The notes under the pieces are model-generated. The model had not been told where the DNA came from. It saw only the letters and a program-made list of their open reading frames with translations, and did no database searches. Shown one piece after another: positions 5,068 to 13,830 of a stretch of DNA of 23,355 nucleotides (positions are counted from its first letter, which is position 1; each line of letters begins with the position of its first letter). The translations under genes and the position numbers were made by a program. The DNA is from a virus. The stretch is taken from the IMG/VR virus record IMGVR_UViG_3300021440_000124, positions 1 to 23,355 of that record, one strand, 5' to 3'.

Positions 5068-6653
5068 TGGACGAAGCCCGTGCCCGAGCGCTCATTGCCG
5101 AGCGCCGTGCGCGGCGTGAGCGGGACAAGAAGCGCCAGCGCGTCCTTGCGCTGACGGCCATCATCCGCTCGTTCTACTACCCCGAGCAACACGCCTTCCT
5201 CACGAGCAAGGCCAAGCGGCGGGCCACGCGCAAGACGCGCCGAGCTGGCGCTACCACCGGCGGTTGCCGCGAGATGCTGTGCAGGGCGCTCGAGCAGGAC
5301 CGCTTCCGCGCCACGTACATCAACGCCACGCGTATCGAGGCGCGTCAGCTCGCATGGGAGAGCGACACACAGGGCGGCCTGGTCGACCTGGTGCGCCAGT
5401 ACGGCAAGGACGTCAGCGCCGGCGGTGTCACCCGGTTCGACGTCGCTGGCGTCATCGTCGAGGTGCGCGAAGCCGAGCTCGCACTAGAGTTCAGCAACGG
5501 CAGTCGGCTGGACTTGTTCGGCGCTGACGATGAACGCAGCCTGAACAAGCTCCGCGGGCGCGCCAAGCACCTGTTCTGGATTGACGAGGCGCAAAAGTTC
5601 CGCTTCCTCGAGAAGTTCTACAAGGCCGTCATCAGCCCGGCGCTCGCTGACTTCGACGGCGAGTGCTGGATGACGGGCACGCCGGACGTAGACTGCGCGG
5701 GCTTCTTCTACGAGGTGACGCGTGACGATGGGGCCACGGTTGGCGGCTGGGAAATTCACGTGCTGCGCGTCGTGGACAATCCCTTCTTTGGTGCCACTGT
5801 CGAGGAGCGATGGGAGCGCACTGCCGGCGCGGCCATCCGTGAGAACGGCTGGAATGACGACGACCCGGACCTCCTGCGCGAGTGGTTCGCGCGATGGGTG
5901 CGCACGGATGCCCGCTTCGTGTACGCGGTCAACGCCGTGCCCGCGCACGAGCTGACCTACGCCCCGCTGCGCCTGGATGACGACGGCTTCCCAGACCTGC
6001 AGGCGGCCCTGCGTGACCTGCCGAGCTATGTCGAGGGCCTCGAGTACTTCCTGGCGCTCGGCGGCGACCTCGGTACGCGCGATGACTTCGCCTTCGTGGT
6101 CTACGCCTGGTCCCTCAAGGACACGACGCTCTACGAGCTCGTGTCGTGGAAGCGCCCCGGCCTCGACTACGACGAGATGGCGGCCTACCTGCGCGCCGTG
6201 TGTGACCAGGTCCACGTCAGCATCGTCGTGTGCGACGCGGGTGGCGGCGGCAAGCCCGCTGTGATGGGCTGGTCGAAGAAGTGGGTGGACCGCTACGGCT
6301 TGCCCATCACCGAGGCCACGAAGACGAACAAGGCCATCGCCATCAAGCAGAAGAACAACGACATCCGGCGCGGCCTGCTCAAGTTCCGGCAGGGCAGCCC
6401 GCTGTTGACCGAGATGATGGTCCACCGATGGGCACCGCAGCGCAGTGCGACCGGAAAAATGGTGGAAGACCCAAGCACGCCGAATCACTGCTGTGACGCG
6501 GGCCTGTATGCGCACCGCGAGAGTTACCACCACCGTTTCCGCGAGGAAGTCTTGAAACCCGAAGCCGGTTCGCCAGAATGGATCGCACATGAGGAGCGGG
6601 ACCTCGAAGAAGCAGCCATCAGCCCGGACGAGGACATCGTCCTCAGCTGGTGA
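5067..6653 (+). CDS. terL: Terminase large subunit (packaging ATPase-nuclease)
   Basis: A 528-residue protein with both TerL domains. ATPase: a deviant Walker A, K56-T-R-R-A-G-A-T-T64, lacks the usual Lys before Thr but has a Lys at the start of the loop, as in lambda gpA. Walker B is HLFWIDEA (168-175) with D173 and catalytic E174, and motif C is TGT (203-205). RNase-H-like nuclease: metal-binding aspartates are expected at D334 (GGDLG), D390 (VVCDAGG) and D477 (CCDAG). It pumps DNA through the portal and cuts it at the ends of packaging. The basic N-terminus (about 1-60, with ERRARRERDKKRQR) may bind DNA or the small subunit. Start ATG 5067 overlaps the previous stop. Portal, scaffold and capsid genes follow in the usual order. 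Confidence 0.93.
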   Translation: MDEARARALIAERRARRERDKKRQRVLALTAIIRSFYYPEQHAFLTSKAKRRATRKTRRAGATTGGCREMLCRALEQDRFRATYINATRIEARQLAWESDTQGGLVDLVRQYGKDVSAGGVTRFDVAGVIVEVREAELALEFSNGSRLDLFGADDERSLNKLRGRAKHLFWIDEAQKFRFLEKFYKAVISPALADFDGECWMTGTPDVDCAGFFYEVTRDDGATVGGWEIHVLRVVDNPFFGATVEERWERTAGAAIRENGWNDDDPDLLREWFARWVRTDARFVYAVNAVPAHELTYAPLRLDDDGFPDLQAALRDLPSYVEGLEYFLALGGDLGTRDDFAFVVYAWSLKDTTLYELVSWKRPGLDYDEMAAYLRAVCDQVHVSIVVCDAGGGGKPAVMGWSKKWVDRYGLPITEATKTNKAIAIKQKNNDIRRGLLKFRQGSPLLTEMMVHRWAPQRSATGKMVEDPSTPNHCCDAGLYAHRESYHHRFREEVLKPEAGSPEWIAHEERDLEEAAISPDEDIVLSW

Positions 6654-6885
6654 TGCGCTCGAGCTCGCCCGCGCCCTGCGCCGCGATGGTTTCGTGGCCA
6701 CGCACATCACCGTGGGCGACGTGAGCTTGGAGCTTGCGCCGCTTGTCACCGCATCCAGCGCCCCATCGCGCGGCGCGGCTGACGCTCGTGGCGTGGTCGA
6801 CGAGTACGGCGGTGCAGCCATCGCCAAGGTCCTCGGAGACGATGACGGCGGCGATGATGACTACGTGACGGCGGTGAAAGCGTGA
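6589..6885 (+). CDS. Small acidic protein between terminase and portal
   Basis: A 98-residue protein from ATG 6589, overlapping the end of terL by 65 nt. No in-frame start is available nearer the terL stop, although the recognisable part begins there: a helix DALELARALRRDGF followed by strands ATHITVGDVSLELAPL, a pattern I recall from small phage proteins placed between terminase and portal. The middle is an Ala-rich linker, and the end is acidic (LGDDDGGDDD). No function is known. The long overlap leaves the true start uncertain. Confidence 0.55.
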   Translation: MRSGTSKKQPSARTRTSSSAGDALELARALRRDGFVATHITVGDVSLELAPLVTASSAPSRGAADARGVVDEYGGAAIAKVLGDDDGGDDDYVTAVKA

Positions 6886-6930
6886 CCCTCAACCTCGTCA
6901 GCGCCCCAGAGTCCGCGCAGCCCATGACGG

Positions 6931-8934
6931 GTGCGCCGCTCACGCCGTAAGTCCGACGAGGACGGCGAGCACCTCGGCACGAGCCGGTGGTGGTGCTGCG
7001 AAGGTGACCAGGCTGCGTCTGCCCTGTGGGGCTGGATTGACCGCCTGAAGCGCCACCACCGCGTGCAATCCGCGATGGATGCCGTGTGGGAAGCGGTCTA
7101 CCGCGACGTTCCCATCACCGTAGCCCGCGACGGCTCGGCCCTGGTGCGTCGAGCGCAGACCGACAGCCGCATCAAGCTCGCCAAGAGCATGGTTGGCACG
7201 ATGGCCAGCCGCATCAGCAAGCGGCGGCCCATGCCGACCATCAGCGCCGACGATGCGACGTGGAGCGAGAAGCGCTACGCCAAGAAGGCATCGCGTGTGC
7301 TGCGTCGCAAGATGGGCCAGTCCATCGTAGAGCGCCTGTGCCCGAAGGTCGTGCGCGATGGCCTCATCCGTGGCACCGGCGTCGCCAAGGTCTACCGCGA
7401 TGGCGGCGACGTAGCCATCGAGCGCGTGCCGCGCCGGGAGATCGTCGTCGACCCGACCGAGGCGCGCTACGGCACGCCCCGCGTCATGGGGCAGATCAAG
7501 CGCGTCAGCAAGGACGTGCTGGCCGAGATGTTCCCGGACCACCGTGACGCCATCATGGCCACGGCGGCGGCCACTCGCGAGGAGTGGGAGCCCTTCGAGG
7601 GCGAGATGGAGTCGGACCAGGTCGAGGTTGCCGAAGGCTGGCACCTGCCGAGCGGGCCCAACGCCGAGGACGGAAAGCACGTCATCGCCCTGCGTGGCCA
7701 CCTGCTCATGTGTGAGGAGTGGGAGCGCCCCCGCTTCCCGTTCGCCTTCTTCCACTGGTGCGCGCCCGTCGACGGATTCTGGGGCACGGGCCTCGTTGAA
7801 GAGGCAGCGCCGACGCAGAAGGAAGTCAACGACACGCTGGCCGGCATGGGCGAGAACATCAGCGCAGCTCTGGCGCTCAAGGTGTTCGCGTTCCGTGGTG
7901 CCAACGGCATGAACGTCAACAAGCATCATCTCAAGGCCAAGGGGCCCGCGGTGATCGAGGTCGACGGCCAGGCACCGCAGTACGTGGCCCCCACGCCCTT
8001 CAACCAGGCCACGCTGGAATACCTCAAGTGGCGCATCCAACAGGCCTATGAGATGTGCGGCATCTCGCAGGCGTCGGCTGCGTCTAAGAACCCGCTGGGG
8101 TCCAACGCATCGGGCAGGGCGCTCGATACGATGTATGACCTCGAGTCGGACCGCTTCGCTGACGTCGAGAGTGAATATGCCCAGTTCCGCGTAGAACTCG
8201 GCCTGCTCACGCTCGACGAGGCGCGCGCAATTGCCGACGACGCATCGGAAGGCGAGCTACCCGAGAGCACGAAGGTCGCGCCGTGGATTGACGAAATCGA
8301 CTGGTGCGCCATCGACCCCGACTCGGGCAACTACCACCTGGTGCTAGAGCCCATCAACTTCCTGCCTGATGCGAAGAGCGGCAAGCTCGCCACGGTCCGC
8401 GAGATGGCGGACGCCGGCCTGCTTTCCAACCCGATGCAGACGGCGGCGCTGTTCGACGAGCCTGACATCGCGGCAGCCAACCGACACATGCTCGGCCCAT
8501 ACCGCCGCATCGAGAAGTGGCTCGAGGACCTGGCCAACGCGGACATCCCGCTCGAGGACTGCGTCCCCACGCCGTACATGCTCCGCGTGCCCAACCTGGC
8601 GAAAGAGATGCTGCTCGGTGAGCTCGACATGGTCGAGGCCGAGATGGACAGCACCCGGCGCACCAAGGACGAGGACGAGGTCCTGGGCCGCTTCCGCTGG
8701 GCTGCCGACATGCTGAAGAGCGCCGAAGAGGAGCTCGCGCAGCAGGAGGCAGCGAAGGCACCTGTGCCAGCACCCGGCGCGATGCCGATGCCCGCCGACC
8801 CGGCAGCAGCCGCAGCCCCGGCGATGCCGATGGACCCGACGATGATGCCGCCCCCGATGCCCGGAAACGGCATGGGCGGCTTGGACGCGATGGCGGCGGC
8901 TGGATTGCCGCTTGAACAGGGAGTCATCCAGTGA
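6931..8934 (+). CDS. Portal protein
   Basis: A 667-residue protein from GTG 6931, the only in-frame start before ATG 7075. Size, position between TerL and scaffold, and sequence all fit a podovirus-type portal, the dodecameric ring through which DNA enters and leaves the head. The most telling segment is 281-300, DGFWGTG followed by EEAAPTQKEVN, which matches the stem region of portals where a Gly-rich turn precedes a long helix and an N-rich motif. A beta-rich wing region (150-260) comes before it. The C-terminus (about 612-667) is a Met/Pro/Ala-rich disordered tail after a helix EELAQQEAAKA. The scaffold gene starts at an overlapping GTGA, suggesting coupled expression. Confidence 0.88.
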   Translation: MRRSRRKSDEDGEHLGTSRWWCCEGDQAASALWGWIDRLKRHHRVQSAMDAVWEAVYRDVPITVARDGSALVRRAQTDSRIKLAKSMVGTMASRISKRRPMPTISADDATWSEKRYAKKASRVLRRKMGQSIVERLCPKVVRDGLIRGTGVAKVYRDGGDVAIERVPRREIVVDPTEARYGTPRVMGQIKRVSKDVLAEMFPDHRDAIMATAAATREEWEPFEGEMESDQVEVAEGWHLPSGPNAEDGKHVIALRGHLLMCEEWERPRFPFAFFHWCAPVDGFWGTGLVEEAAPTQKEVNDTLAGMGENISAALALKVFAFRGANGMNVNKHHLKAKGPAVIEVDGQAPQYVAPTPFNQATLEYLKWRIQQAYEMCGISQASAASKNPLGSNASGRALDTMYDLESDRFADVESEYAQFRVELGLLTLDEARAIADDASEGELPESTKVAPWIDEIDWCAIDPDSGNYHLVLEPINFLPDAKSGKLATVREMADAGLLSNPMQTAALFDEPDIAAANRHMLGPYRRIEKWLEDLANADIPLEDCVPTPYMLRVPNLAKEMLLGELDMVEAEMDSTRRTKDEDEVLGRFRWAADMLKSAEEELAQQEAAKAPVPAPGAMPMPADPAAAAAPAMPMDPTMMPPPMPGNGMGGLDAMAAAGLPLEQGVIQ

Positions 8935-10085
8935 GCACCGACCGCGACGAGTATGAGCCGGCCCTTGATGTGTCTGACCTCTCCACCGAGTCCGCTGACA
9001 CCGTCGGCATGGACGAGGGAGCCCCCGTCGAGGTGCGCGAAGTTGTGCGCGACCGCGGCGTCAAGGAAACGACCCGGCGGCTGTTCGCGGAAGCGGCCAA
9101 GAAGCTCAAGCCCCAACTCGATGCAGGCGAGGGAGCCGAGGAACTCGAGCCAGCCATCAGTGACGATCAGCCGGTAGCAGCGGCAGCAGCCTCCGCGACC
9201 CCACCCGCCGCGTCGAAGGCCTTGTCCCCCGACGCTGCCGCTGCCACACCGGCCCTTGATCCCGTGTCGAAGGCCGTAGACACGCACGCATCGGCGCAGC
9301 TCGAGCTCGCGCGCAAGGCGTTCGATGACGAGCGCGCTGCCTTCGAGAAGACCCGCGACGAGTGGGCGGCCAAGTTCGACATCCGCGAGAAGTACGCGGA
9401 CGACCCCGCAGGAGCTATCGTCACGCTCATCAAGGAGTGGACGGGCGCGGCCACTGATGACGAGCTGCGCGACGAGGTGTCGGACCTGGTCACGATGCTG
9501 TCGGGTAGCACGCTCGGTGCGTCCATCCCGGAGCACCTCAAGATCCGCATTGACTCCAAGCGCGCACTGCGCCAGGTGAAGGCGTACAAGGCCGACCAGG
9601 CCAAGCGCGAGGCCGAAGCCGCCAAGCGCGCCGAGGTCGAGCAGCGCACCCGCGCCGAGCAGGATGCCGTGCGCACGCTCGCACGCGAGCTCGACGCGGC
9701 CAAGGACAAGTTCCCGCACCTCGCAGCCGAGGACGACCCCGGCGCAATCGTGTGGGAGGTCATCAAGACCAAATACGCGCGCGAAGGCGTCGAGCCCAAC
9801 TGGGAGGACTGCGCCAAGCTCGCCGAAGAGCACTTCAAGAAAAAGTCCGACGCTTGGATCGCCCGGCGTCGGCACCTGCTTGCCCCGGCAGCGCAGACAG
9901 CGCCTGTCTCGAAGGCAAGCGTGCCCCAGGGAGACCCCCAGAGTCGCAGGTCCAGCACGCTGACCAACCAGACAGCCGCCCCGGTCCAGCCCGCATCTAC
10001 GGATGAGGGTGAACACGACCGGGATGCGCATCGACGCCGGTCCCTCGCGAATCTTCGCGGGCGAATGAAGGAAGGCGCTGCGTAG
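8931..10085 (+). CDS. Capsid scaffolding protein
   Basis: A 384-residue protein starting at GTG 8931 (GTGA overlap with portal). It is highly charged and helical with disordered Ala/Pro linkers (about 83-110), as expected for an internal scaffold that guides capsid assembly and is then lost. Coiled-coil stretches are likely at about 115-150 (LELARKAFDDERAAFEKTRDEW) and 215-260 (KRALRQVKAYKADQAKREAEAAKRAE region). A helical domain with DDPGAIVWEVIK follows, and the C-terminus is basic (RRRSLANLRGRMKEG), resembling the capsid-binding tail of known scaffolds. The position directly before the major capsid gene supports the call. No protease motif is seen. Confidence 0.82.
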   Translation: MSTDRDEYEPALDVSDLSTESADTVGMDEGAPVEVREVVRDRGVKETTRRLFAEAAKKLKPQLDAGEGAEELEPAISDDQPVAAAAASATPPAASKALSPDAAAATPALDPVSKAVDTHASAQLELARKAFDDERAAFEKTRDEWAAKFDIREKYADDPAGAIVTLIKEWTGAATDDELRDEVSDLVTMLSGSTLGASIPEHLKIRIDSKRALRQVKAYKADQAKREAEAAKRAEVEQRTRAEQDAVRTLARELDAAKDKFPHLAAEDDPGAIVWEVIKTKYAREGVEPNWEDCAKLAEEHFKKKSDAWIARRRHLLAPAAQTAPVSKASVPQGDPQSRRSSTLTNQTAAPVQPASTDEGEHDRDAHRRRSLANLRGRMKEGAA

Positions 10086-10102
10086 CGCACTGACTTCGGT
10101 GG

Positions 10103-10132
10103 GTAGGTCCTAACCGGCGAACAAGGACCTGC
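10103..10132 (+). promoter_or_regulatory. Hairpin over the major capsid ribosome binding site
   Basis: In the 50-nt gap before the capsid gene, AGGTCCT (10105-10111) and AGGACCT (10124-10130) are perfectly complementary, with a 12-nt loop. A U-G and a G-C pair extend the stem to 9 bp (10103-10111 with 10124-10132). The Shine-Dalgarno AAGGA (10123-10127), 8 nt before ATG 10136, lies in the 3' arm, so folding would hide it. This could time or limit capsid translation. Confidence 0.55.
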
Positions 10133-10135
10133 GAC

Positions 10136-11374
10136 ATGGCACAGCTCGATCTGACCGCATTCGACCCGATGCTCAAGGACCACTACGCCCCCGGCGAAGT
10201 GGCCAAGATGGCGTTCCAGAACAACAAGGCTCTGGGCCTCATCAAGAAGTCCCGCAAGAAGATGGTGGGAGGCCGCAAGTGGGTGCAGCCCGTTGGCTAC
10301 GCACTCCCCGGCGGCGGCTCGTCCACCTTTGCCACGGCGCTTGCCGCGGCGAACAACACCAGCAAATACGAGGCGTGGGAAGTCACCCGCGCGTCGCACT
10401 ACCGTCTCGCGAAGGTGCAGAACGAAGTGATCGAGGCCACCGCCACCGGTGACGTCGACGCCTTCGAACCGGCATTCGACGAGTTCGACCGCGCCATCGA
10501 CGCGGAGTCGAACTGGATCAACTTCCGGTTCTTCCGCTCGAAGTCGGGCGCATTCGGTCGCCTGAACAACAGCGGCGTGGCCACCGCGGTCGCGACGCTC
10601 GACGACAAGGCCTCGGTGTGGGCGTGCCGTGAAGGCGACGTCATCAAGCTCGACAGCGCCGCGGCGGGCACCTCTCTCCGCGCCGGCACAGTCACGGTTG
10701 CGTCGGTCCAGCGCATGGACGGCACCATCACCATGACGGGCAACCTGTCGGCCGGCATCGCGGCAGCCGCGGTTACGGATTACATGTTCCTGGACGGGGA
10801 TGCTACGCTCTCCCCGGCTGGCCTCGCGGACTGGGTGCCGGACACGGCCCCGACGTCCACGGCGTTCTACGGCGTCGACCGCACGCTCGAGCCAGAGTAT
10901 CTCGGCGGCATCCGCATCGACGCGACGGATGGTCGCTCGGTGGCAAACGCCCTCGTGGATGCGGTCGCGGCCTGCGACAACATCGGCGGGACGCCTGACG
11001 TCTGCTTCATGAACCCGCTGACCTTCGGGACGCTGGCGAAGCAGATGGAAGGCAAGTGGACCATCACCTCGGCTGCCGGCTACGACGGCAATAAGGTCGC
11101 CACGGTCGGCTTCAAGGGCTTCACGGTCAACCTCAACGGCCAGGAGCTCACCATCTACACCGACCGGTGTTGCCCGGTGAAGCGCATCTACGTCCTGACC
11201 TGGTCGAGTTGGACGATGTTCTCGGCGGGCCCGGCGCCCAACTTCCTGCAGCGCCGCGCTGGCTCGATCATCAAGGTCAGCGAAGCGAGCGACGGCTACG
11301 AGGCCCGCGTGGGTGAGTACCTGAACTTCTGCTGCGCGACCCCCGGCTGGAACGCCGTGATTCTCCTGCCGTAA
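10136..11374 (+). CDS. Major capsid protein (HK97-fold expected)
   Basis: A 412-residue protein with its own ribosome binding site, directly after the scaffold. It begins MAQLDLTAFDPMLKDHYAP and continues with KMAFQNNKALGLIKK and GGRKWVQPVGYA, a start typical of podovirus-type capsid proteins where an N-terminal arm leads to a conserved strand. Later segments FDRAIDAESNWINFRFF, GTPDVCFMNPLTFGTLAKQ and the C-terminal FLQRRAGSIIKVSEASDGYEAR region fit the peptidase-like core and last strands of the fold. It forms the icosahedral shell. No separate head protease was found, so maturation probably depends on scaffold exit alone. Call rests on order, size and sequence character. Confidence 0.88.
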   Translation: MAQLDLTAFDPMLKDHYAPGEVAKMAFQNNKALGLIKKSRKKMVGGRKWVQPVGYALPGGGSSTFATALAAANNTSKYEAWEVTRASHYRLAKVQNEVIEATATGDVDAFEPAFDEFDRAIDAESNWINFRFFRSKSGAFGRLNNSGVATAVATLDDKASVWACREGDVIKLDSAAAGTSLRAGTVTVASVQRMDGTITMTGNLSAGIAAAAVTDYMFLDGDATLSPAGLADWVPDTAPTSTAFYGVDRTLEPEYLGGIRIDATDGRSVANALVDAVAACDNIGGTPDVCFMNPLTFGTLAKQMEGKWTITSAAGYDGNKVATVGFKGFTVNLNGQELTIYTDRCCPVKRIYVLTWSSWTMFSAGPAPNFLQRRAGSIIKVSEASDGYEARVGEYLNFCCATPGWNAVILLP

Positions 11375-11397
11375 GGCCAGGACGAGAAAGGAACCAC

Positions 11398-11808
11398 ATG
11401 AACCGCTCTCCCAATCCACTAGTCGCGCTACCCGTCGAGGGCTGCGTGATGTTCGGCTCGGTGCAAGGCGCTGGCGCGGCGATCCCCGTGATCCCCACGA
11501 CTACGCTGAGTGTCAGCTCGAGCATCCAGCCGATGACGGCAGCCGACAACATGGTGTCAGGCACTGCCGGCGACATCACGCGCTCGGGCGTGGGCGTCTA
11601 CACGCTCAAGCTCAAGGAGGCACTACCGGTCATCCTCGACATCTACCCCGATGTCTGGGGCACGGACGGCAAGCGCGCGCAGGTCACGGACTACGTGCCC
11701 AACACGCGCATCCTCTCGGTGAAGGTCTACACCGCCGCGGGTGTCGCGGCCGACCTCGCGAGCACCGACAACCTCAAGCTGGTCATCTTCGGCCGGCTGT
11801 CGGTCTAG
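11398..11808 (+). CDS. Small virion protein, possible head decoration
   Basis: A 136-residue protein with an AAAGGAA site before ATG 11398. After a short leader it is mostly beta-rich: TTTLSVSSSI, SGVGVYTLKLKEALPVILDIYP, TRILSVKVYTAAG and LKLVIFGRLSV. The repeated SGVGVYTLKL and closing strand with FGRLSV resemble small structural proteins encoded directly after major capsid genes. Position suggests a capsid-decoration or head-completion role. No enzyme motif is visible. Confidence 0.6.
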   Translation: MNRSPNPLVALPVEGCVMFGSVQGAGAAIPVIPTTTLSVSSSIQPMTAADNMVSGTAGDITRSGVGVYTLKLKEALPVILDIYPDVWGTDGKRAQVTDYVPNTRILSVKVYTAAGVAADLASTDNLKLVIFGRLSV

Positions 11809-11818
11809 CACCATGAAC

Positions 11819-11823
11819 AGGAG
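11819..11823 (+). promoter_or_regulatory. Shine-Dalgarno AGGAG that sets the start of the exported fibre-like protein
   Basis: AGGAG lies 4 nt before ATG 11828. The earlier in-frame ATG 11813 has no such site, and starting there would put charged residues (NRSH) before the signal peptide. The site therefore supports ATG 11828. Confidence 0.55.
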
Positions 11824-11827
11824 CCAC

Positions 11828-13828
11828 ATGCGCATCGGCGTTGCTGGGGCCATCTGGCTCCTGTTCGCTACCCTTTTCACGGCGCCTGCTCACGCACAGC
11901 GCCTATCACCGCAGGGCGGGACCATCGTCGGCGCAACCACCGGGGGTGGCCTGGCGGTCAGCGGGTCAAAGCTAGGCCTACTTACGTCCTGCGCCACCAA
12001 CGAAGTGTTGAAGTGGAATGGCTCAGCATGGGCCTGCGGGACTGGTGGAGGCGGCGGCGGAACAGTGTCCGGGACCACTGGCAACCTGTCCGTGTTCACG
12101 TCCTCGACCGCCGTCGGAGACTTCGCCGGCAACTCGCCGACGGCTTGCACGGCAGGCAACGCGCTTACCCGCGTCACGATTGCGTCGACCGGCGCTCTTA
12201 CGTTCACGTGCTCGGCGTTCGGCTCGTCGAGTCTGACGAACAGCGCGGGCGCCAACGTCGTCACGAAGAGCGACGGAACGAACCTCGTAGCTTCGAGCAT
12301 CAGCGACAACGGTACGTACGTTCTGACGTCCGAGCCGACCGGCATCGGCAACGTGACGACGCCATCCGGGCAACTCGATGTGCGCATCAACGCGGACGCG
12401 ACGACTGCGCAGCCGATCCAGTCGTGGGGTAACAACTTCACGGGTCAGAACTTCGCCGTGAGTCTCAATCTCGACTCTGCGAAGAACGTCATCATGAAAA
12501 CGTCGAGTGCAAACACGGCGTGGAAGTTCAACAACTCATCCGCGTCCACGATCGTGACGATTGACACGAAGGCCGGAAACACGGCCATCGTGAACGCCGG
12601 AAACACTCAACTCGGCAGCACCAATACCAACACGACCACGATCAACGGTGGATCGACGCTATACGACGCGACTGGATCCACGATCTCAGCGATAGGCGGG
12701 ACGGGGGCAACGGTATACGACGACACCGCATTTGCGGCGGGCGTCGGCGGCGCTGTCATCCTCGGAGGAAAATATACGAGCGGAGGAGCGTATCGCGATG
12801 GCGCCTTCATCAAGGCAAAGAAGACGAACGCGACCGATGCAAACGACGCATTTGATCTCGCACTTGGCACGCGGGCAAACGGTGGATCGCTCACGGAGCG
12901 GATGACGATCGGCAACTCCGGGAACATTGATCTAAACGTCGGTGGAACAGGCACGACGACGATCCAGGGAAACCTAACTGTAAACAGTGGCGCGACGGTC
13001 ACGATCGGAAGCGCCACCACGTTCAACTCAACAGCGCCGACGACAACCTACGAATTTCGAGGGACTGTCATCTCCCCCGCGCAGATCACGGCGAACCAGA
13101 ACGACTATGCGGCCTGTTTGTCGAAAACGTGCCTAATCAACTCGGACGCAGCACGCAACATCACAGGGTTTACCGGCGGAAACGACGGAGAGGAGCGGAC
13201 GATCTGCAACACCGGATCGTTTCAGATCGTAATCAAGAACGAAGACGCCGGATCTACCGCAGCGAATCGGGTGACTACGCTAACCCCGGTCAGCGGAGAC
13301 ATTCGACTCCCGGCAAGCCAGAACGCTTGCGCGTCACTGGTCTACTCGTCGGCAACGTCGCGATGGAGGCAGATCGGCGGGACGTATCTCCCAGCGCTGA
13401 CGATTGCTGCCGGTCTTACCGTCGAGTCCAGCGGTACGACGACTAACTCGCTCGTCGTCAGTGGCCTGACTACGACACAAGGCACGATGACGTTTGGCAA
13501 CGACGACGCGGATACTGCGACGTTCGCGGGCAAGATTTCCGCGACCGGGACCGATCCTGCACTGTCCTCGTGCGGAACATCGCCGACGATCCTCGGCTCG
13601 GACCACGCCGGCACGGTAACGGTAGGCACCGGCACAGCGACGAGTTGCACGCTTACATTTGCCTCAGCGTATTCAACGAACGCGCCCGCGTGCATCCTTA
13701 CGAGCGAGGCGAATAACGCTGATCCGCTCTACTTCTCCGCGAAGTCCACGAGCGCCTTCACCATCACCACTGCCGCCAGCACTAACCTGGCCGGCCAAAA
13801 GTTCAACTACATATGCACGGGAATCTGA
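11828..13828 (+). CDS. Fibre-like protein with an N-terminal signal peptide
   Basis: A 666-residue protein. The first 23 residues form a textbook Sec signal (MRIGVAG, then a hydrophobic core AIWLLFATLFT, then APAHA before Q24). The rest is low in charge, Thr/Ser/Gly/Asn-rich and beta-repeat-like (GNTAIVNAGNTQLGSTNT, NLTVNSGATVTIGSATT), typical of fibre or beta-helical adhesins. A poly-Gly linker occurs near residue 75. The C-terminal part (about 575-666) contains SSCGTSP and SCTLTFASAY, a small Cys-containing domain I recall at the ends of environmental phage fibre proteins. It probably binds host or substrate. A Sec signal is unusual for a phage fibre. Codons are richer in GGA and the DNA is less GC-rich than neighbours, hinting at separate ancestry. 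Confidence 0.72.
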   Translation: MRIGVAGAIWLLFATLFTAPAHAQRLSPQGGTIVGATTGGGLAVSGSKLGLLTSCATNEVLKWNGSAWACGTGGGGGGTVSGTTGNLSVFTSSTAVGDFAGNSPTACTAGNALTRVTIASTGALTFTCSAFGSSSLTNSAGANVVTKSDGTNLVASSISDNGTYVLTSEPTGIGNVTTPSGQLDVRINADATTAQPIQSWGNNFTGQNFAVSLNLDSAKNVIMKTSSANTAWKFNNSSASTIVTIDTKAGNTAIVNAGNTQLGSTNTNTTTINGGSTLYDATGSTISAIGGTGATVYDDTAFAAGVGGAVILGGKYTSGGAYRDGAFIKAKKTNATDANDAFDLALGTRANGGSLTERMTIGNSGNIDLNVGGTGTTTIQGNLTVNSGATVTIGSATTFNSTAPTTTYEFRGTVISPAQITANQNDYAACLSKTCLINSDAARNITGFTGGNDGEERTICNTGSFQIVIKNEDAGSTAANRVTTLTPVSGDIRLPASQNACASLVYSSATSRWRQIGGTYLPALTIAAGLTVESSGTTTNSLVVSGLTTTQGTMTFGNDDADTATFAGKISATGTDPALSSCGTSPTILGSDHAGTVTVGTGTATSCTLTFASAYSTNAPACILTSEANNADPLYFSAKSTSAFTITTAASTNLAGQKFNYICTGI

Positions 13829-13830
13829 CC

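Noticed and set aside
5484-6827. Long minus-strand frame (447 codons) across the terminase gene
   Set aside because: Long antisense frames are expected in high-GC DNA. The + strand shows all terminase motifs, and the minus translation shows none of any family.
6882-6950. A 22-codon frame (GTGA overlap) bridging to the portal gene
   Set aside because: It might only serve to couple portal translation, but it is too short and featureless to call as a gene.
9167-11419. Minus-strand frame of 750 codons across scaffold and capsid genes
   Set aside because: It spans several well-supported + strand genes and their gap, and is Arg/Ala/Gly-rich without domain pattern; typical high-GC shadow.
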